Shown: positions 33,698 to 42,556 of the stretch, one piece after another | Numbering within the stretch: position 1 is the stretch's first letter | How the letters are laid out: the number at the start of each line of letters is the position of its first letter | NCBI RefSeq assembly: GCF_020102855.1 | Contig: NZ_JADHZD010000001.1 | Location: 124,001-188,000 of the forward strand | DNA: 64,000 nucleotides | Direction: 5' to 3' | DNA from: Nocardioides lacusdianchii | GTDB taxonomy: Bacteria > Actinomycetota > Actinomycetes > Propionibacteriales > Nocardioidaceae | Notes under the pieces: generated by a model | Seen by the model: the letters and a program-made list of their open reading frames with translations, nothing else | Database searches by the model: none | Told to the model about the DNA's origin: nothing | Program-made: the position numbers and the translations under genes

Positions 33698-34371
33698 CCC
33701 GGGTACTCGTCGTCGAGGACGAAGAGAGCTACAGCGACGCCCTCGCCTACATGCTCCGCAAGGAGGGCTACGAGGTGGCCATCGCCGCCGACGGCAACAC
33801 CGCCCTGACGGAGTTCGACCGCTTCGGGCCCGACATCGTGCTGCTCGACCTGATGCTGCCCGGGGTTCCGGGCACCGAGGTGTGCCGCCAGATCCGGCAG
33901 TCGTCGTCGGTCCCGGTGATCATGGTCAGCGCCAAGGACGACGAGGTCGACAAGGTCGTCGGGCTCGAGCTCGGCGCGGACGACTACGTCACCAAGCCCT
34001 ACTCCCCCCGCGAGCTCGTCGCCCGGATCCGGGCGGTGCTGCGGCGCGGCCAGGAGCCCGAGCTCATGCCCGACACCCTCGAGGCCGGGCCGGTGCGCAT
34101 GGACGTCGAGCGCCACGTCGTCACCGTCGACGGCACCGAGCAGCGCCTGCCGCTCAAGGAGTTCGAGCTGCTGGAGATGTTCCTGCGCAACCCGGGTCGG
34201 GTGCTCACCCGCGGTCAGCTCATCGACCGGGTCTGGGGCTCCGACTACGTCGGCGACACCAAGACCCTCGACGTGCACGTCAAGCGGCTCCGCGCCAAGC
34301 TCGAGCCCGACCCGGGCGAGCCGAAGTACCTCGTGACCGTGCGCGGGCTCGGCTACAAATTGGATCTCTGA
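33694..34371 (+). CDS. regX3: Response regulator RegX3
   Basis: A 225-residue OmpR/PhoB-family response regulator. The receiver domain has the phospho-acceptor Asp52 in GPDIVLLDLMLPG, the acidic VVEDEE, and the Thr/Lys switch in ADDYVTKPYS. The C-terminal winged helix has RLPLKEFELLEMFLRNPG and DVHVKRLRAKLE. It responds to phosphate limitation via SenX3 in relatives. Translationally coupled to senX3. Confidence 0.96.
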   Translation: MTRVLVVEDEESYSDALAYMLRKEGYEVAIAADGNTALTEFDRFGPDIVLLDLMLPGVPGTEVCRQIRQSSSVPVIMVSAKDDEVDKVVGLELGADDYVTKPYSPRELVARIRAVLRRGQEPELMPDTLEAGPVRMDVERHVVTVDGTEQRLPLKEFELLEMFLRNPGRVLTRGQLIDRVWGSDYVGDTKTLDVHVKRLRAKLEPDPGEPKYLVTVRGLGYKLDL

Positions 34372-34455
34372 GCCCGGGCGAGGTCCGGCGGGATGTCGGC
34401 GTACGACGTCCGGAATCCGCTGGCGGTCCGTCATGACCGAACCTAGCCTTGACCC

Positions 34456-35373
34456 GTGACCACGACGACCTCCCCCGCCTCCCCCACCACTCCCGCCACC
34501 ACGGCCCCAGCGCCCTGGCTGCCGATCACGGCGGGCGCGATCACCCTGGTGATGTGGGCCTCGGCGTTCGTCGTGATCCGCCACGTGGCGCACGACGTGA
34601 GCCCCGGGGCCCTGGGCGCCGGCCGCCTGCTCGTGGCCGCACTGGTCGTCGCGCCGCTGGTGCTGCGCCGGGGCTGGGTGCGCCCGAACCGCCGCGAGTG
34701 GTCGCTGCTCGCCCTGGGCGGTGTCGGCTGGTTCGGTGTCTACAACCTGGCGCTCAACGCCGGTGAGCGCTACGTCGACGCCGGCACCGCGGCGATGATC
34801 ATCCAGGTCGGGCCGGTGATCGTCGCGCTGCTGGCGGTGCCGCTCTTCGGCGAGCGCCTGCACGCCTGGTTGATCGCCGGGATGGTGGTGGGCTTCGCCG
34901 GGGTGGCCGTCATCGCCCGGGGGTCCTCCACGGACGCCGACGCCAGCCTGCTGGGGGTCGCGCTGGTGGTCCTGGCCGCCGCGATGTACGCCGTCGGCGT
35001 GCTGACCCAGAAGGTCCTGCTGCGACGGCTCCCGTCGGTCCAGGTCGTCTTCGTCTCGTTCCTCACCGGCGCGCTGATCTGCCTGCCCTTCTCCGGCGAC
35101 CTCCCGGGCATCGTCGCCGACGGCGGCGCGGAGCTGTGGTGGATCGTCTACCTCGGCGTCCTGCCGACCGCGGTGGCCTTCACGACGTGGGCGTACGCCC
35201 TCACCCACACCGACGCAGGAGCGCTGTCGCTGACCACGTTCCTCGTCCCGGGGATCGCCACCCTGATCGCCTGGCTCACGATCGACGAGGTGCCGCCGTC
35301 GCTGACCTTCCTCGGTGGCGCGCTGGCGATCGTCGGCGTGCTCATGACCCGGCGGAGGCCGAGGCAGGGCTGA
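34456..35373 (+). CDS. EamA/DMT-superfamily transporter
   Basis: A 305-residue inner-membrane protein with about ten helices in two EamA repeats (each starting with a WASAFV- or VLAAAMYAVGVLTQK-like helix). DMT proteins export amino acids, nucleotides or small metabolites; the substrate is unknown. TAGCCT (34444-34449) ends 6 bases before the GTG. The stop is 3 bases from the convergent YbjN gene. Confidence 0.85.
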   Translation: MTTTTSPASPTTPATTAPAPWLPITAGAITLVMWASAFVVIRHVAHDVSPGALGAGRLLVAALVVAPLVLRRGWVRPNRREWSLLALGGVGWFGVYNLALNAGERYVDAGTAAMIIQVGPVIVALLAVPLFGERLHAWLIAGMVVGFAGVAVIARGSSTDADASLLGVALVVLAAAMYAVGVLTQKVLLRRLPSVQVVFVSFLTGALICLPFSGDLPGIVADGGAELWWIVYLGVLPTAVAFTTWAYALTHTDAGALSLTTFLVPGIATLIAWLTIDEVPPSLTFLGGALAIVGVLMTRRRPRQG

Positions 35374-35376
35374 GGC

Positions 35377-35874
35377 TCAGGCCTCGAGCCAGCCGCGGAA
35401 GGCCTCGAGGTTGCGGGTCGACTCACCCCGTGAGGTCCGCCACTCCCACTCCTTGCGGATCGAGGTGGCGAACCCGAGCTCCAGGATGGCGTTGAAGGAC
35501 TCGTCGGCGTTGGCCAGCACGGAGCCGAGCACCCGGTCGAGCTCGTCGGGCTCGACCGCGGACAGCGGGAGCCGGGCCTCGAGGTAGATGTCGCCGGCGT
35601 GGTCGACGGCGAACGAGACGGCGTACATCCGCAGGTTGCGCTCGAGCAGCCAGCGGTAGACGCGGGCGTGGTTCTCGTCGGGGTTGCGGCACACGAAGGC
35701 GTGCACGCCGAGCGCGTGGGCACCGACGTCGAGCCGGACGGGCGTCTGGAGCTTCTTCTCGCCCGGCAGGGTGAGCGAGAAGCTCGCGCCCTCCACGCCC
35801 TCACGGGCGCGCTCCTCGTGCTCGATCTCGTTGTCGGCGAGATAGGCCCGGACGACGTCGACGGCAGTGGTCAT
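35377..35874 (-). CDS. YbjN domain protein
   Basis: A 165-residue cytoplasmic protein of the YbjN family, a chaperone-like fold related to type III secretion chaperones, with [20 protein letters not shown] and [20 protein letters not shown]. It lies next to mshA with an ATGA overlap, just as the YbjN gene follows mshA in mycobacteria (Rv0487). Role unknown; the conserved location suggests a link to mycothiol or phosphate physiology. Confidence 0.88.
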   Translation of the reverse strand: MTTAVDVVRAYLADNEIEHEERAREGVEGASFSLTLPGEKKLQTPVRLDVGAHALGVHAFVCRNPDENHARVYRWLLERNLRMYAVSFAVDHAGDIYLEARLPLSAVEPDELDRVLGSVLANADESFNAILELGFATSIRKEWEWRTSRGESTRNLEAFRGWLEA

Positions 35875-37127
35875 GACGCCATCTCAGCACGCATGCGGCT
35901 GCCGGCCCGCTCGTAGGCGAGCAGGGTCCGCTCGGCGGTGTGCTCCCAGGAGAACTCCTGGGCGTGGGCGACCGCCCCGCGACCGAGGCGCTCGACCAGG
36001 TCCGGGTCGTCGATCAGCCGTCGCAGGCTCGCCGCCCAGTCGCGCGGCTCGTGGGTGTCGACCAGCAGGCCGCTGATGCCGTCGCGCACGACGGTGGTGA
36101 GGCCGCCGACCGCGGCCGCCACCACGGGCGTCCCGGTGGCCTGCGCCTCGACAGCCACGAGGCCGAACGACTCGTTGTACGACGGCACGGCGACAGCCGT
36201 GGCGGCCGAGGACCACACCGCCAGCTCGCGCTGGGTGACCGGCGGGACGAAGCGGACCACGTCGGAGATCCCCAGGTCGGCGGCCAGGTCGGCGAGGGCC
36301 GTGGGGTGCTCGAGACCGGAGCCCGACGGTCCGCCCACGACGGGCACGACGAGCCGGTGCCGCAGCGACGGGTCCCGCTCGAGCAGCACCCCGACGGCGC
36401 GCAGCAGCACGTCGGGTGCCTTCAGCGGCTGGATGCGTCCGGCGAAGAGCAGCACGACGGCGTCGGCCGGGAGCCCGAGCTCGCGGCGCGCCCGGGCGCG
36501 GCCACGCGGGACGAAGACGGAGAGGTCCACGCCGGGGTGGATGACCTCGACGGCGTCGGGGCTGGCGTCGTACAGGTCCACCAGCTGTCGCGCCTCGGTG
36601 TCGGTGTTGGCCACGAGGAGGTCCGCGGCCTCGACCACCTGCTCCTCCCCGATGACCCGCGAGAGCGGCTCGGGGCTGTCGCCGGCGGCCAGCGCGGTGT
36701 TCTTCACCTTGGCCATGGTGTGCATGGAGTGCACGAGCGGCACGTTCCACCGGTCGCGGGCGAGCGCGCCCACCTGGCCGGAGAGCCAGTAGTGGGAGTG
36801 CACCGCGTCGTAGTGGCCGAGCGGCTGCATCGCCTCGGTGCGCAGCACCTCGCGGGCGAAGGTGCACAGCTGGCCGGGCAGCTCGCCCTTGGTGAGGCCC
36901 TCGAAGGGGCCGGCGGCGACGTGGCGCACCAGGACGCCGTCGGCGGCCTCCACGACCTGCGGCAGGGAGGAGGAGGTGGCGCGGGTGAAGACGTCGACGT
37001 CGATGCCCTGGGCGGCCAGGCGCCGCGACAGCTCGATGACGTAGACGTTCATCCCGCCCGCGTCGCCGGTGCCCGGCTGGTCCAGCGGTGAGGTGTGGAG
37101 GCTGATCATCGCCACGCGCTCGCCCAC
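35871..37127 (-). CDS. mshA: D-inositol-3-phosphate glycosyltransferase (mycothiol)
   Basis: First step of mycothiol biosynthesis: transfers GlcNAc from UDP-GlcNAc to 1L-myo-inositol 1-phosphate. The 418-residue GT4 enzyme has the acceptor loop [20 protein letters not shown], the donor region [17 protein letters not shown] and the nucleotide motif [20 protein letters not shown] (E-x7-E). The GTG at 37127 has GAAGGAG 5 bases upstream, unlike the leaderless genes. It is the operon leader for the YbjN gene. Confidence 0.94.
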   Translation of the reverse strand: MGERVAMISLHTSPLDQPGTGDAGGMNVYVIELSRRLAAQGIDVDVFTRATSSSLPQVVEAADGVLVRHVAAGPFEGLTKGELPGQLCTFAREVLRTEAMQPLGHYDAVHSHYWLSGQVGALARDRWNVPLVHSMHTMAKVKNTALAAGDSPEPLSRVIGEEQVVEAADLLVANTDTEARQLVDLYDASPDAVEVIHPGVDLSVFVPRGRARARRELGLPADAVVLLFAGRIQPLKAPDVLLRAVGVLLERDPSLRHRLVVPVVGGPSGSGLEHPTALADLAADLGISDVVRFVPPVTQRELAVWSSAATAVAVPSYNESFGLVAVEAQATGTPVVAAAVGGLTTVVRDGISGLLVDTHEPRDWAASLRRLIDDPDLVERLGRGAVAHAQEFSWEHTAERTLLAYERAGSRMRAEMAS

Positions 37128-37224
37128 GCTGTCTCCTTCGTCGGGGTCTGGTTCGGGGGCCCACTCAGGGCACCTCCGGCACAACCACGTCGGGCCCCCG
37201 GGGATTCCCGGGGTGATCGGTGCC

Positions 37225-37590
37225 TCAGCGGGAGTGGGCGCCACCCGACGTACGCCCGCTGCCGCGGCGCCGCACCAGCGCGATGCCGCCGAGCAGCGCG
37301 GCCACGATCCCCCAGCCGCCGTCGTACCACGCACTGTCCGGTGGTCGGAACGCCTCGACGACCGACAGCGCGAGCAGGGCGCTCGCCAGGCCCACCAGGA
37401 CCCGCATCCCCACCGCGTCGCTCTTCACGAGCCCGGAGCCGAAGAGTCCGGCGGCGGCCAGCACGCACGCCAGGCCGAGGAAGTGGAGGACGGCGGCGAA
37501 CGGGTCGCTGCCGCCGCCGATCAGCGCGTGGAGGATCCAGAGGAGTCCCCCGGCCAGTGCGAGGGGTGCGGCGAGCTTCGCTGGGGCCAT
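37225..37590 (-). CDS. Small four-helix membrane protein
   Basis: A 121-residue protein with about four membrane helices ([54 protein letters not shown] and [14 protein letters not shown]) and a basic C-terminus ([15 protein letters not shown]). No family is recognised. It follows the RNase HI gene on the same strand by 38 bases, with a weak CACACT -10-like box 6 bases before the ATG. Confidence 0.65.
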   Translation of the reverse strand: MAPAKLAAPLALAGGLLWILHALIGGGSDPFAAVLHFLGLACVLAAAGLFGSGLVKSDAVGMRVLVGLASALLALSVVEAFRPPDSAWYDGGWGIVAALLGGIALVRRRGSGRTSGGAHSR

Positions 37591-37628
37591 CCGGGGAGTG
37601 TGCCAGAACGCGGGTGGCCGCTCGCCGC

Positions 37629-38504
37629 TCACGGCTCGTCGGTCCCCTGGTGGAAGCGCTGCCGCCAGGTGCCTCCGTCGCGCACCCACAGCGAGCTGCG
37701 CAGGGTCGAGCGACCGTCCGCGAAGGCGCGCCACAGCAGCAGGATCGCGTCCGGGCCGATGCGGTCGACGGAGACCACCTCGAGCGCGACCGGGGCGATC
37801 GGGCCGATCTCGTCGAGGAAGTCCTCGCGGGTCCACAGGCGGCCCGAGCGACCGACCTCGCGCCACTCGGGGTGCAGCAGCGCAGCGACCGCGGCGCGGT
37901 CCGCGCGCACGTCGTCGGTGAGCAGGTCGCGCTCCATGGCGACGACGTGCTCCTCCTCGGTGGGGGCCGCGTCCTCGAGGTCGGAGAAGAGGTCGGGCTC
38001 CTCCTCGACCTGGCCGACCGCGGCGGCCGGGTGCGAGGTGCTGCTGCCGGCGAAGCCCGGGCCGGGGTCGGGCTCGGCGCCGCGCTGGTGGGCGGTGGCG
38101 GCGGCGTTGGCCCGCTTGTCCGCGGCCTCGTTGAGCGGGTGGCCGGCATGGCCCTTGACCCACTCGAACTGCACCCGGCGGCCCTGCATCGCCTCGTCGA
38201 GCGCCTTCATCAGCTCGACGTTCATCACGGGCTTGCCGTCGCTCTTCTTCCAGCCCTTGCGCTTCCAGTTCTTCATCCACTTGGTGATCGAGTCGATGAC
38301 GTACTTGCTGTCGCAGTAGACGAGCAGCGGCTCGTCGAGGTGCGCGGTCTGCTGGAGGAGGTCGAGCACCGCCATCAGCTCGCCCATGTTGTTGGTGCCG
38401 TGGGGCCAGCCGCCGGAGGCCCAGCAGCCGTCGTCGACGTACCACGCCCACCCGGCGGGGCCGGGGTTGCCGAGTGCCGAACCGTCTGCCGCCGCGATGA
38501 TCAC
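37629..38504 (-). CDS. Ribonuclease HI with C-terminal NTF2-like domain
   Basis: A 291-residue protein. Residues 1 to about 150 are RNase HI, which cuts RNA in RNA-DNA hybrids, with all four acidic residues present: the Asp in AAADGSALGNPG, the Glu in NNMGELMAV, the Asp in VYCDSKYVI and the Asp in AADKRANA. A linker follows, then about 105 residues that look like an NTF2/DUF4440-like domain (ADRAAVAALLHPEWREVG, WRQRFHQGT). The GTG at 38504 is preceded by CAAGAT with a 6-base gap. It is divergent from an SDR gene. Confidence 0.82.
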   Translation of the reverse strand: MIIAAADGSALGNPGPAGWAWYVDDGCWASGGWPHGTNNMGELMAVLDLLQQTAHLDEPLLVYCDSKYVIDSITKWMKNWKRKGWKKSDGKPVMNVELMKALDEAMQGRRVQFEWVKGHAGHPLNEAADKRANAAATAHQRGAEPDPGPGFAGSSTSHPAAAVGQVEEEPDLFSDLEDAAPTEEEHVVAMERDLLTDDVRADRAAVAALLHPEWREVGRSGRLWTREDFLDEIGPIAPVALEVVSVDRIGPDAILLLWRAFADGRSTLRSSLWVRDGGTWRQRFHQGTDEP

Positions 38505-38546
38505 GCCGATATCTTGGCAGCACAGGATCTTGGCAGGATGGGCGGC

Positions 38547-39305
38547 ATGAGCGATGACAGCACCCCTCAGCCCCGCACCGCCGTCGTCACCGGCGCCTCG
38601 AGCGGCATCGGCGCAGCCACCGCCCGCGCCCTCGCCGCGCAGGGCTTCCGGGTCGTCTGCGCGGCGCGACGCACCGATCGGATCGAGGCGCTGGCCGCGG
38701 AGATCGGAGGCGAGGCGATCACCTGCGACATCACCGACGCCGCCTCCGTCGAGGCGCTGGCCGCTGCCGTGCCGGTGTGCCACGTGCTGGTCAACAACGC
38801 CGGCGGGGCCGTGGGTGTCGACCGGGTGGACGAGGCCGACCTCGACGCCTGGCGCTGGATGTACGACGTCAACGTCCTCGGCCTGGTGCGCGTCACGCAG
38901 GCGCTGCTGCCCGCCCTGCGTGCGAGCGGGGACGCGGTCGTCGTCAACGTCGGCTCCACCGCCGGGCGCTGGGCGTACGAGGGCGGTGGTGGCTACACCG
39001 CTGCGAAGCACGGCGTGAAGGTCGTGACCGAGACGCTGCGCCTCGAGCTCAACGGCGAGCCGATCCGGGTGTGCGAGGTCGCGCCCGGGATGGTGCAGAC
39101 CGACGAGTTCTCGCTCAAGCGCTTCGGCGGCGACCAGGCCAGGGCGGACGCGGTCTACGCCGGGGTCGACCAGCCGCTGCTCGCCGAGGACGTCGCCGAC
39201 GCCATCGCCTGGGTCGCCACCCGTCCGTCCCACGTCGACATCGACGAGCTGGTGATCAAGCCGCGCGCCCAAGCAGCGGCACACAAGGTGCACCGGTCCG
39301 AGTAG
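38547..39305 (+). CDS. Short-chain dehydrogenase/reductase
   Basis: A 252-residue classical SDR using NAD(P)H. It shows the cofactor motif VTGASSGIG, the adenine-binding Asp in TCDITD, NNAG, the active-site Ser in NVGSTAGRWA, the YxxxK in GYTAAKHGV and a C-terminal segment after PGMVQTD. The substrate is unknown. CAGGAT (38534-38539) ends 7 bases before the ATG. A 10-base direct repeat ATCTTGGCAG (38511-38520 and 38527-38536) lies in the shared divergent promoter. Confidence 0.88.
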   Translation: MSDDSTPQPRTAVVTGASSGIGAATARALAAQGFRVVCAARRTDRIEALAAEIGGEAITCDITDAASVEALAAAVPVCHVLVNNAGGAVGVDRVDEADLDAWRWMYDVNVLGLVRVTQALLPALRASGDAVVVNVGSTAGRWAYEGGGGYTAAKHGVKVVTETLRLELNGEPIRVCEVAPGMVQTDEFSLKRFGGDQARADAVYAGVDQPLLAEDVADAIAWVATRPSHVDIDELVIKPRAQAAAHKVHRSE

Positions 39306-39322
39306 ATGGCAGACTTCCGCGC

Positions 39323-40012
39323 GTGAAGACCATCGGACTCGTCGGCGGCATGAGCTGGGAGAGCAGCGCGGTCTACTACCGCGACCTCAACCTCGGGATG
39401 CGGGACCGACTGGGCGGGCTCTCCTCGCCGAAGCTCGTGCTCACCACCGTCGACTTCGCCGAGGTGACCCACCTCGAGGACGACGAACGCTGGGACCAGG
39501 TCGGCACGCTGCTGGCCGACGCCGCGCGCGCGGTCGAGCGCGGTGGCGCCGACTTCCTCCTCCTGTGCACCACGACCTTCCACAAGGTCGCTGAGCAGGT
39601 CGAGGAGGCCGTCGACATCCCCGTGCTGCACCTCGCCGACGTGGTCGCGGCCGCGGTCCGCGCCGCCGGCATCGAGACCGTCGGGCTCATCGGCACGAAG
39701 GTCGCGATGCAGGAGTCCTTCTTCGTCGACCGGCTCGCCGGTCACGGCCTGTCCGTGGTCGTGCCCGACGCCGCCCACCACGACTTCCTCAACGACGCCA
39801 TCTACGAGGAGCTCGTGCACGGTGTCGTCCTGCCCCGCACCCGGGCCCGCGTCGTGTCGATCATCGAGGAGCTGTGGGACGCCGGCGCCGGTGGCGTGCT
39901 GCTCGGCTGCACCGAGCTCGAGCTCCTGGTCAAGCAGGCGGACGTCGAGCTCCCGGTCTTCCCCTGCACGACCCTGCACGTGCAGGCCGCGCTGGACGCC
40001 GCGCTGGCCTGA
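39323..40012 (+). CDS. Aspartate/glutamate racemase family protein
   Basis: A 229-residue protein of the aspartate/glutamate racemase superfamily with VGGMSWESSAVYYRDLN at the start, the first catalytic Cys in LLLCTTTFHKV and the second in LLGCTELELL. Typical aspartate racemases read CTNTMH at the first site, so Asn is replaced by Thr here. It probably acts on a small acidic amino acid or a related substrate. The stop is 6 bases from the convergent gene. Confidence 0.85.
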   Translation: MKTIGLVGGMSWESSAVYYRDLNLGMRDRLGGLSSPKLVLTTVDFAEVTHLEDDERWDQVGTLLADAARAVERGGADFLLLCTTTFHKVAEQVEEAVDIPVLHLADVVAAAVRAAGIETVGLIGTKVAMQESFFVDRLAGHGLSVVVPDAAHHDFLNDAIYEELVHGVVLPRTRARVVSIIEELWDAGAGGVLLGCTELELLVKQADVELPVFPCTTLHVQAALDAALA

Positions 40013-40018
40013 GGTCCC

Positions 40019-40897
40019 TCAACCAGCGGTGACGGGCAGCCCGCGGGCGGTCGCGAGCCAGCGCAAGGCCGTCCACGCCGGTGAGCGCAGGTCGGTGACG
40101 CCGGCCGCGACTGGGAGCGGGACCCGCAGCACCTGCGAGGCCGCACCCTCGGTGCTCAGCAGCAGCTCGCGTCCTGCGAGCGCGACGCCCTCGCCCTGGT
40201 CCTGGGGCGGCAGGTCCCACGACGCGACGGGCTGCCACGACGGGTACGCCGCGAGGTGGGCACTGCCGTAGGTCCGCATGACCACGCCGCCACCGCCGGG
40301 GAGGAACGTCGCGTCGGTGACGATGCCCGGCGCCCGGCCGACCTCGACGAGGCGGTTGGGCCGGTCGGACCGCAGCCGCAGCGGAGCGGCGTACGCCGTG
40401 CCGGAGAAGACGCCCTTGGTGACCACGAGGAGCCGGCCGGTCAGCGGGTGGGCCAGGAGCGCCTCGGCGTCCTGCGCGCCGTCGGGGTAGACCAGCTCGT
40501 AGGCCTCCGGGACCACGGTCGCGTCCTCGCGACCGACCGGCACACGCAGCACCTGCACCGAGTCGCGGGCGCGGCGGTTGTCGCCGATGTCGCCCACCCA
40601 GACGTGGCCGGCACCGGCCGGCGCCAGCGCCTCGACGTCCTCGGGCGCCGGGGACCAGGACGTGGTGCCCACCGTGTCGCCGGTCGCGGGATCGACGGCG
40701 AAGACCCGCCCGCTGTCGCCGGAGTCGTTGGTGGTGACGACGAGCCCGTCCGCCACCATGAGGCCGCTCGACTCGACGATGTCGGGATCGCGGAGGACGA
40801 AGGCCTCGTCCCGTTCGGCAGCGCTGCCGCTGGCGGCACCCACCAGGAACGGGAGTGCCACGAGGCACGCCAGCCCCAGTCGACGCGCCTCCACCAC
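40019..40897 (-). CDS. Secreted beta-propeller-like protein
   Basis: A 292-residue protein with an N-terminal signal sequence (about residues 5-27, LGLACLVALPFLVGAASGSA) and repeated beta-strand units such as SGRVFAVDPATGDTVGTTSW, VWVGDIGDNRRARDSVQVLR and LLVVTKGVFSGTAYA, suggesting a propeller. No catalytic motif is evident. TACGGT (40909-40904) ends 6 bases before the GTG at 40897. It may be an extracytoplasmic binding or structural protein; function unknown. Confidence 0.7.
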   Translation of the reverse strand: MVEARRLGLACLVALPFLVGAASGSAAERDEAFVLRDPDIVESSGLMVADGLVVTTNDSGDSGRVFAVDPATGDTVGTTSWSPAPEDVEALAPAGAGHVWVGDIGDNRRARDSVQVLRVPVGREDATVVPEAYELVYPDGAQDAEALLAHPLTGRLLVVTKGVFSGTAYAAPLRLRSDRPNRLVEVGRAPGIVTDATFLPGGGGVVMRTYGSAHLAAYPSWQPVASWDLPPQDQGEGVALAGRELLLSTEGAASQVLRVPLPVAAGVTDLRSPAWTALRWLATARGLPVTAG

Positions 40898-41037
40898 ACC
40901 CCCACCGTAGCCGGGACCCCTCGCCGCGACCGCTCGTCGTGCCCGGACGACCCGCTCGTCGTCACGCCCCTACGGGTAGGTGACATCTCAACCACCTCTC
41001 CGTACCGTGGCTGGTCACTCTCGGGAAGGGGAGTTCC

Positions 41038-42431
41038 ACGTCGGTCCTCGACAAGAAGGCGATCGTCGCGCACCCGGGCTACAGCCGCTGGCTGATCCCG
41101 CCGGCCGCGCTCGCGGTCCACCTCTCCATCGGGCAGGTCTACGCGTTCTCGGTCTTCAAGAACTCGCTGGTCGCCTCGTTCGACACCAGCCTCACCGCGA
41201 TCGGCTGGGTGTTCTCGATCTCGATCGTGATGCTCGGGCTGTCGGCCGCGCTGCTCGGCACCTGGGTGGAGCGCTCCGGCCCGCGCAAGGCGATGCTCGT
41301 CGCCGCCCTGTGCTGGGGCACCGGCTTCGTCGTCGGCTCGGCCGGCATCGCGAGCGGACAGCTCTGGCTGCTCTACCTCGGCTACGGCGTGATCGGCGGC
41401 ATCGGCCTGGGCATCGGCTACATCTCGCCGGTGTCCACGCTGATCAAGTGGTTCCCCGACCGTCCCGGCCTCGCGACCGGCATGGCGATCAGGGCTTCGG
41501 CGGCGGCGCGCTGATCGCCTCCCCGCTGTCCAACCGCCTGATGAGCCTCTACGACCCCGGCTTCGTGGCCACCGAGCCGGGTGCGGTCGCCTCCGGGTCG
41601 GCGCTCGCGCAGACCTTCCTGACCCTCGGCATCGTCTACACCGCGTTCATGCTCGTCGGCGCCGCGCTCGTCCGCGTCCCCCCGGGCCACGGCGACGACA
41701 GCACCGCCGAGCACTCGCCCGGCACCAACGGCGCCCTGGTGCGCGCCTCGTCGGCGATCCGCACCCCCCAGTTCTGGTTCCTGTGGGTCGTGCTCTTCTG
41801 CAACGTCACCGCCGGCATCGGCATCCTCGAGCAGGCCGCCCCGATGATCCAGGACTTCTTCCGCGACGCCGAGGGCAGCACCGTCACCGCGGCCGCGGCC
41901 GGCGGCTTCGTCGGCGTGCTGTCGCTGGCCAACATGCTGGGGCGCTTCGTCTGGTCGAGCCTGTCGGACCGCATCGGTCGCAAGCCGACGTACGTCATGT
42001 ACCTCGGCGTCGGCCTCGTCCTCTACCTGCTGCTCGCGCTGTTCGGCAGCGTCTCGCCGCTGGTCTTCGTCGCCCTCGCGGCCGTGATCATCTCCTACTA
42101 CGGCGGCGGGTTCGCGACGGTGCCGGCCTACCTCAAGGACCTCTTCGGCACCCTCGAGGTGGGCGCCATCCACGGCCGCCTGCTGACGGCGTGGGCCGCG
42201 GCCGGCGTCGCCGGCCCGCTCATCGTGAACGGCATCCTCGACCGGATCGGCGAGCCCGGCAACCTGGTCGCCTCGGACTACCGCCCGGCGCTGCTGACCA
42301 TGGTGGGCGTGCTGGCGGTCGGCTTCATCGCCAACCTGATGATCCGCCCGGTCGCTGAGTCCCACTTCGACACCGACGCCCACGCCGCGCACGACGAGCG
42401 CGTCGCCGACCGCCAGGAGGCCAACCGATGA
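41038..42431 (+). pseudogene. OFA-type MFS transporter, frameshifted and without a normal start
   Basis: Encodes an oxalate/formate antiporter-type (OFA) MFS protein. The first part (41038-41490) reads PGYSRWLIPPAALAVHLSIG through VSTLIKWFPDRPGLATGMAI; the second continues in another frame from 41494 (GFGGGALIASPLSNRLMSLY) to the stop. A single missing base at 41491-41493 (ATCAGGGCTTC where ATCATGGGCTTC-type sequence is expected) causes the shift. The usual start appears as ACG at 41038, 7 bases after GGGAGTT and GGGAAGGGG; no ATG, GTG or TTG is in frame upstream before a stop. With one base restored the length is a multiple of three (464 residues). Real decay or sequencing error cannot be told apart here. 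Confidence 0.8.
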
Positions 42432-42556
42432 GCACCTCGCAGAGCTCCCCCACCAGCCCCGTCCTCGTCGCGCTGGCGTGGCTCCTGGTCGGCGTCCCGC
42501 TGGCCTACGGGCTGTGGCAGACGCTGGTGCGCGCCTCGGCGCTCTTCACCGGCTGA
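42428..42556 (+). CDS. MFS transporter small subunit
   Basis: A 42-residue single-helix membrane protein (VLVALAWLLVGVPLAYGLWQ) whose ATG overlaps the OFA transporter stop (ATGA). Small partners of this kind are found directly after OFA-type transporters in actinobacteria. It is intact although the transporter gene is broken. Its end overlaps the convergent methyltransferase gene by 11 bases. Confidence 0.75.
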   Translation: MSTSQSSPTSPVLVALAWLLVGVPLAYGLWQTLVRASALFTG

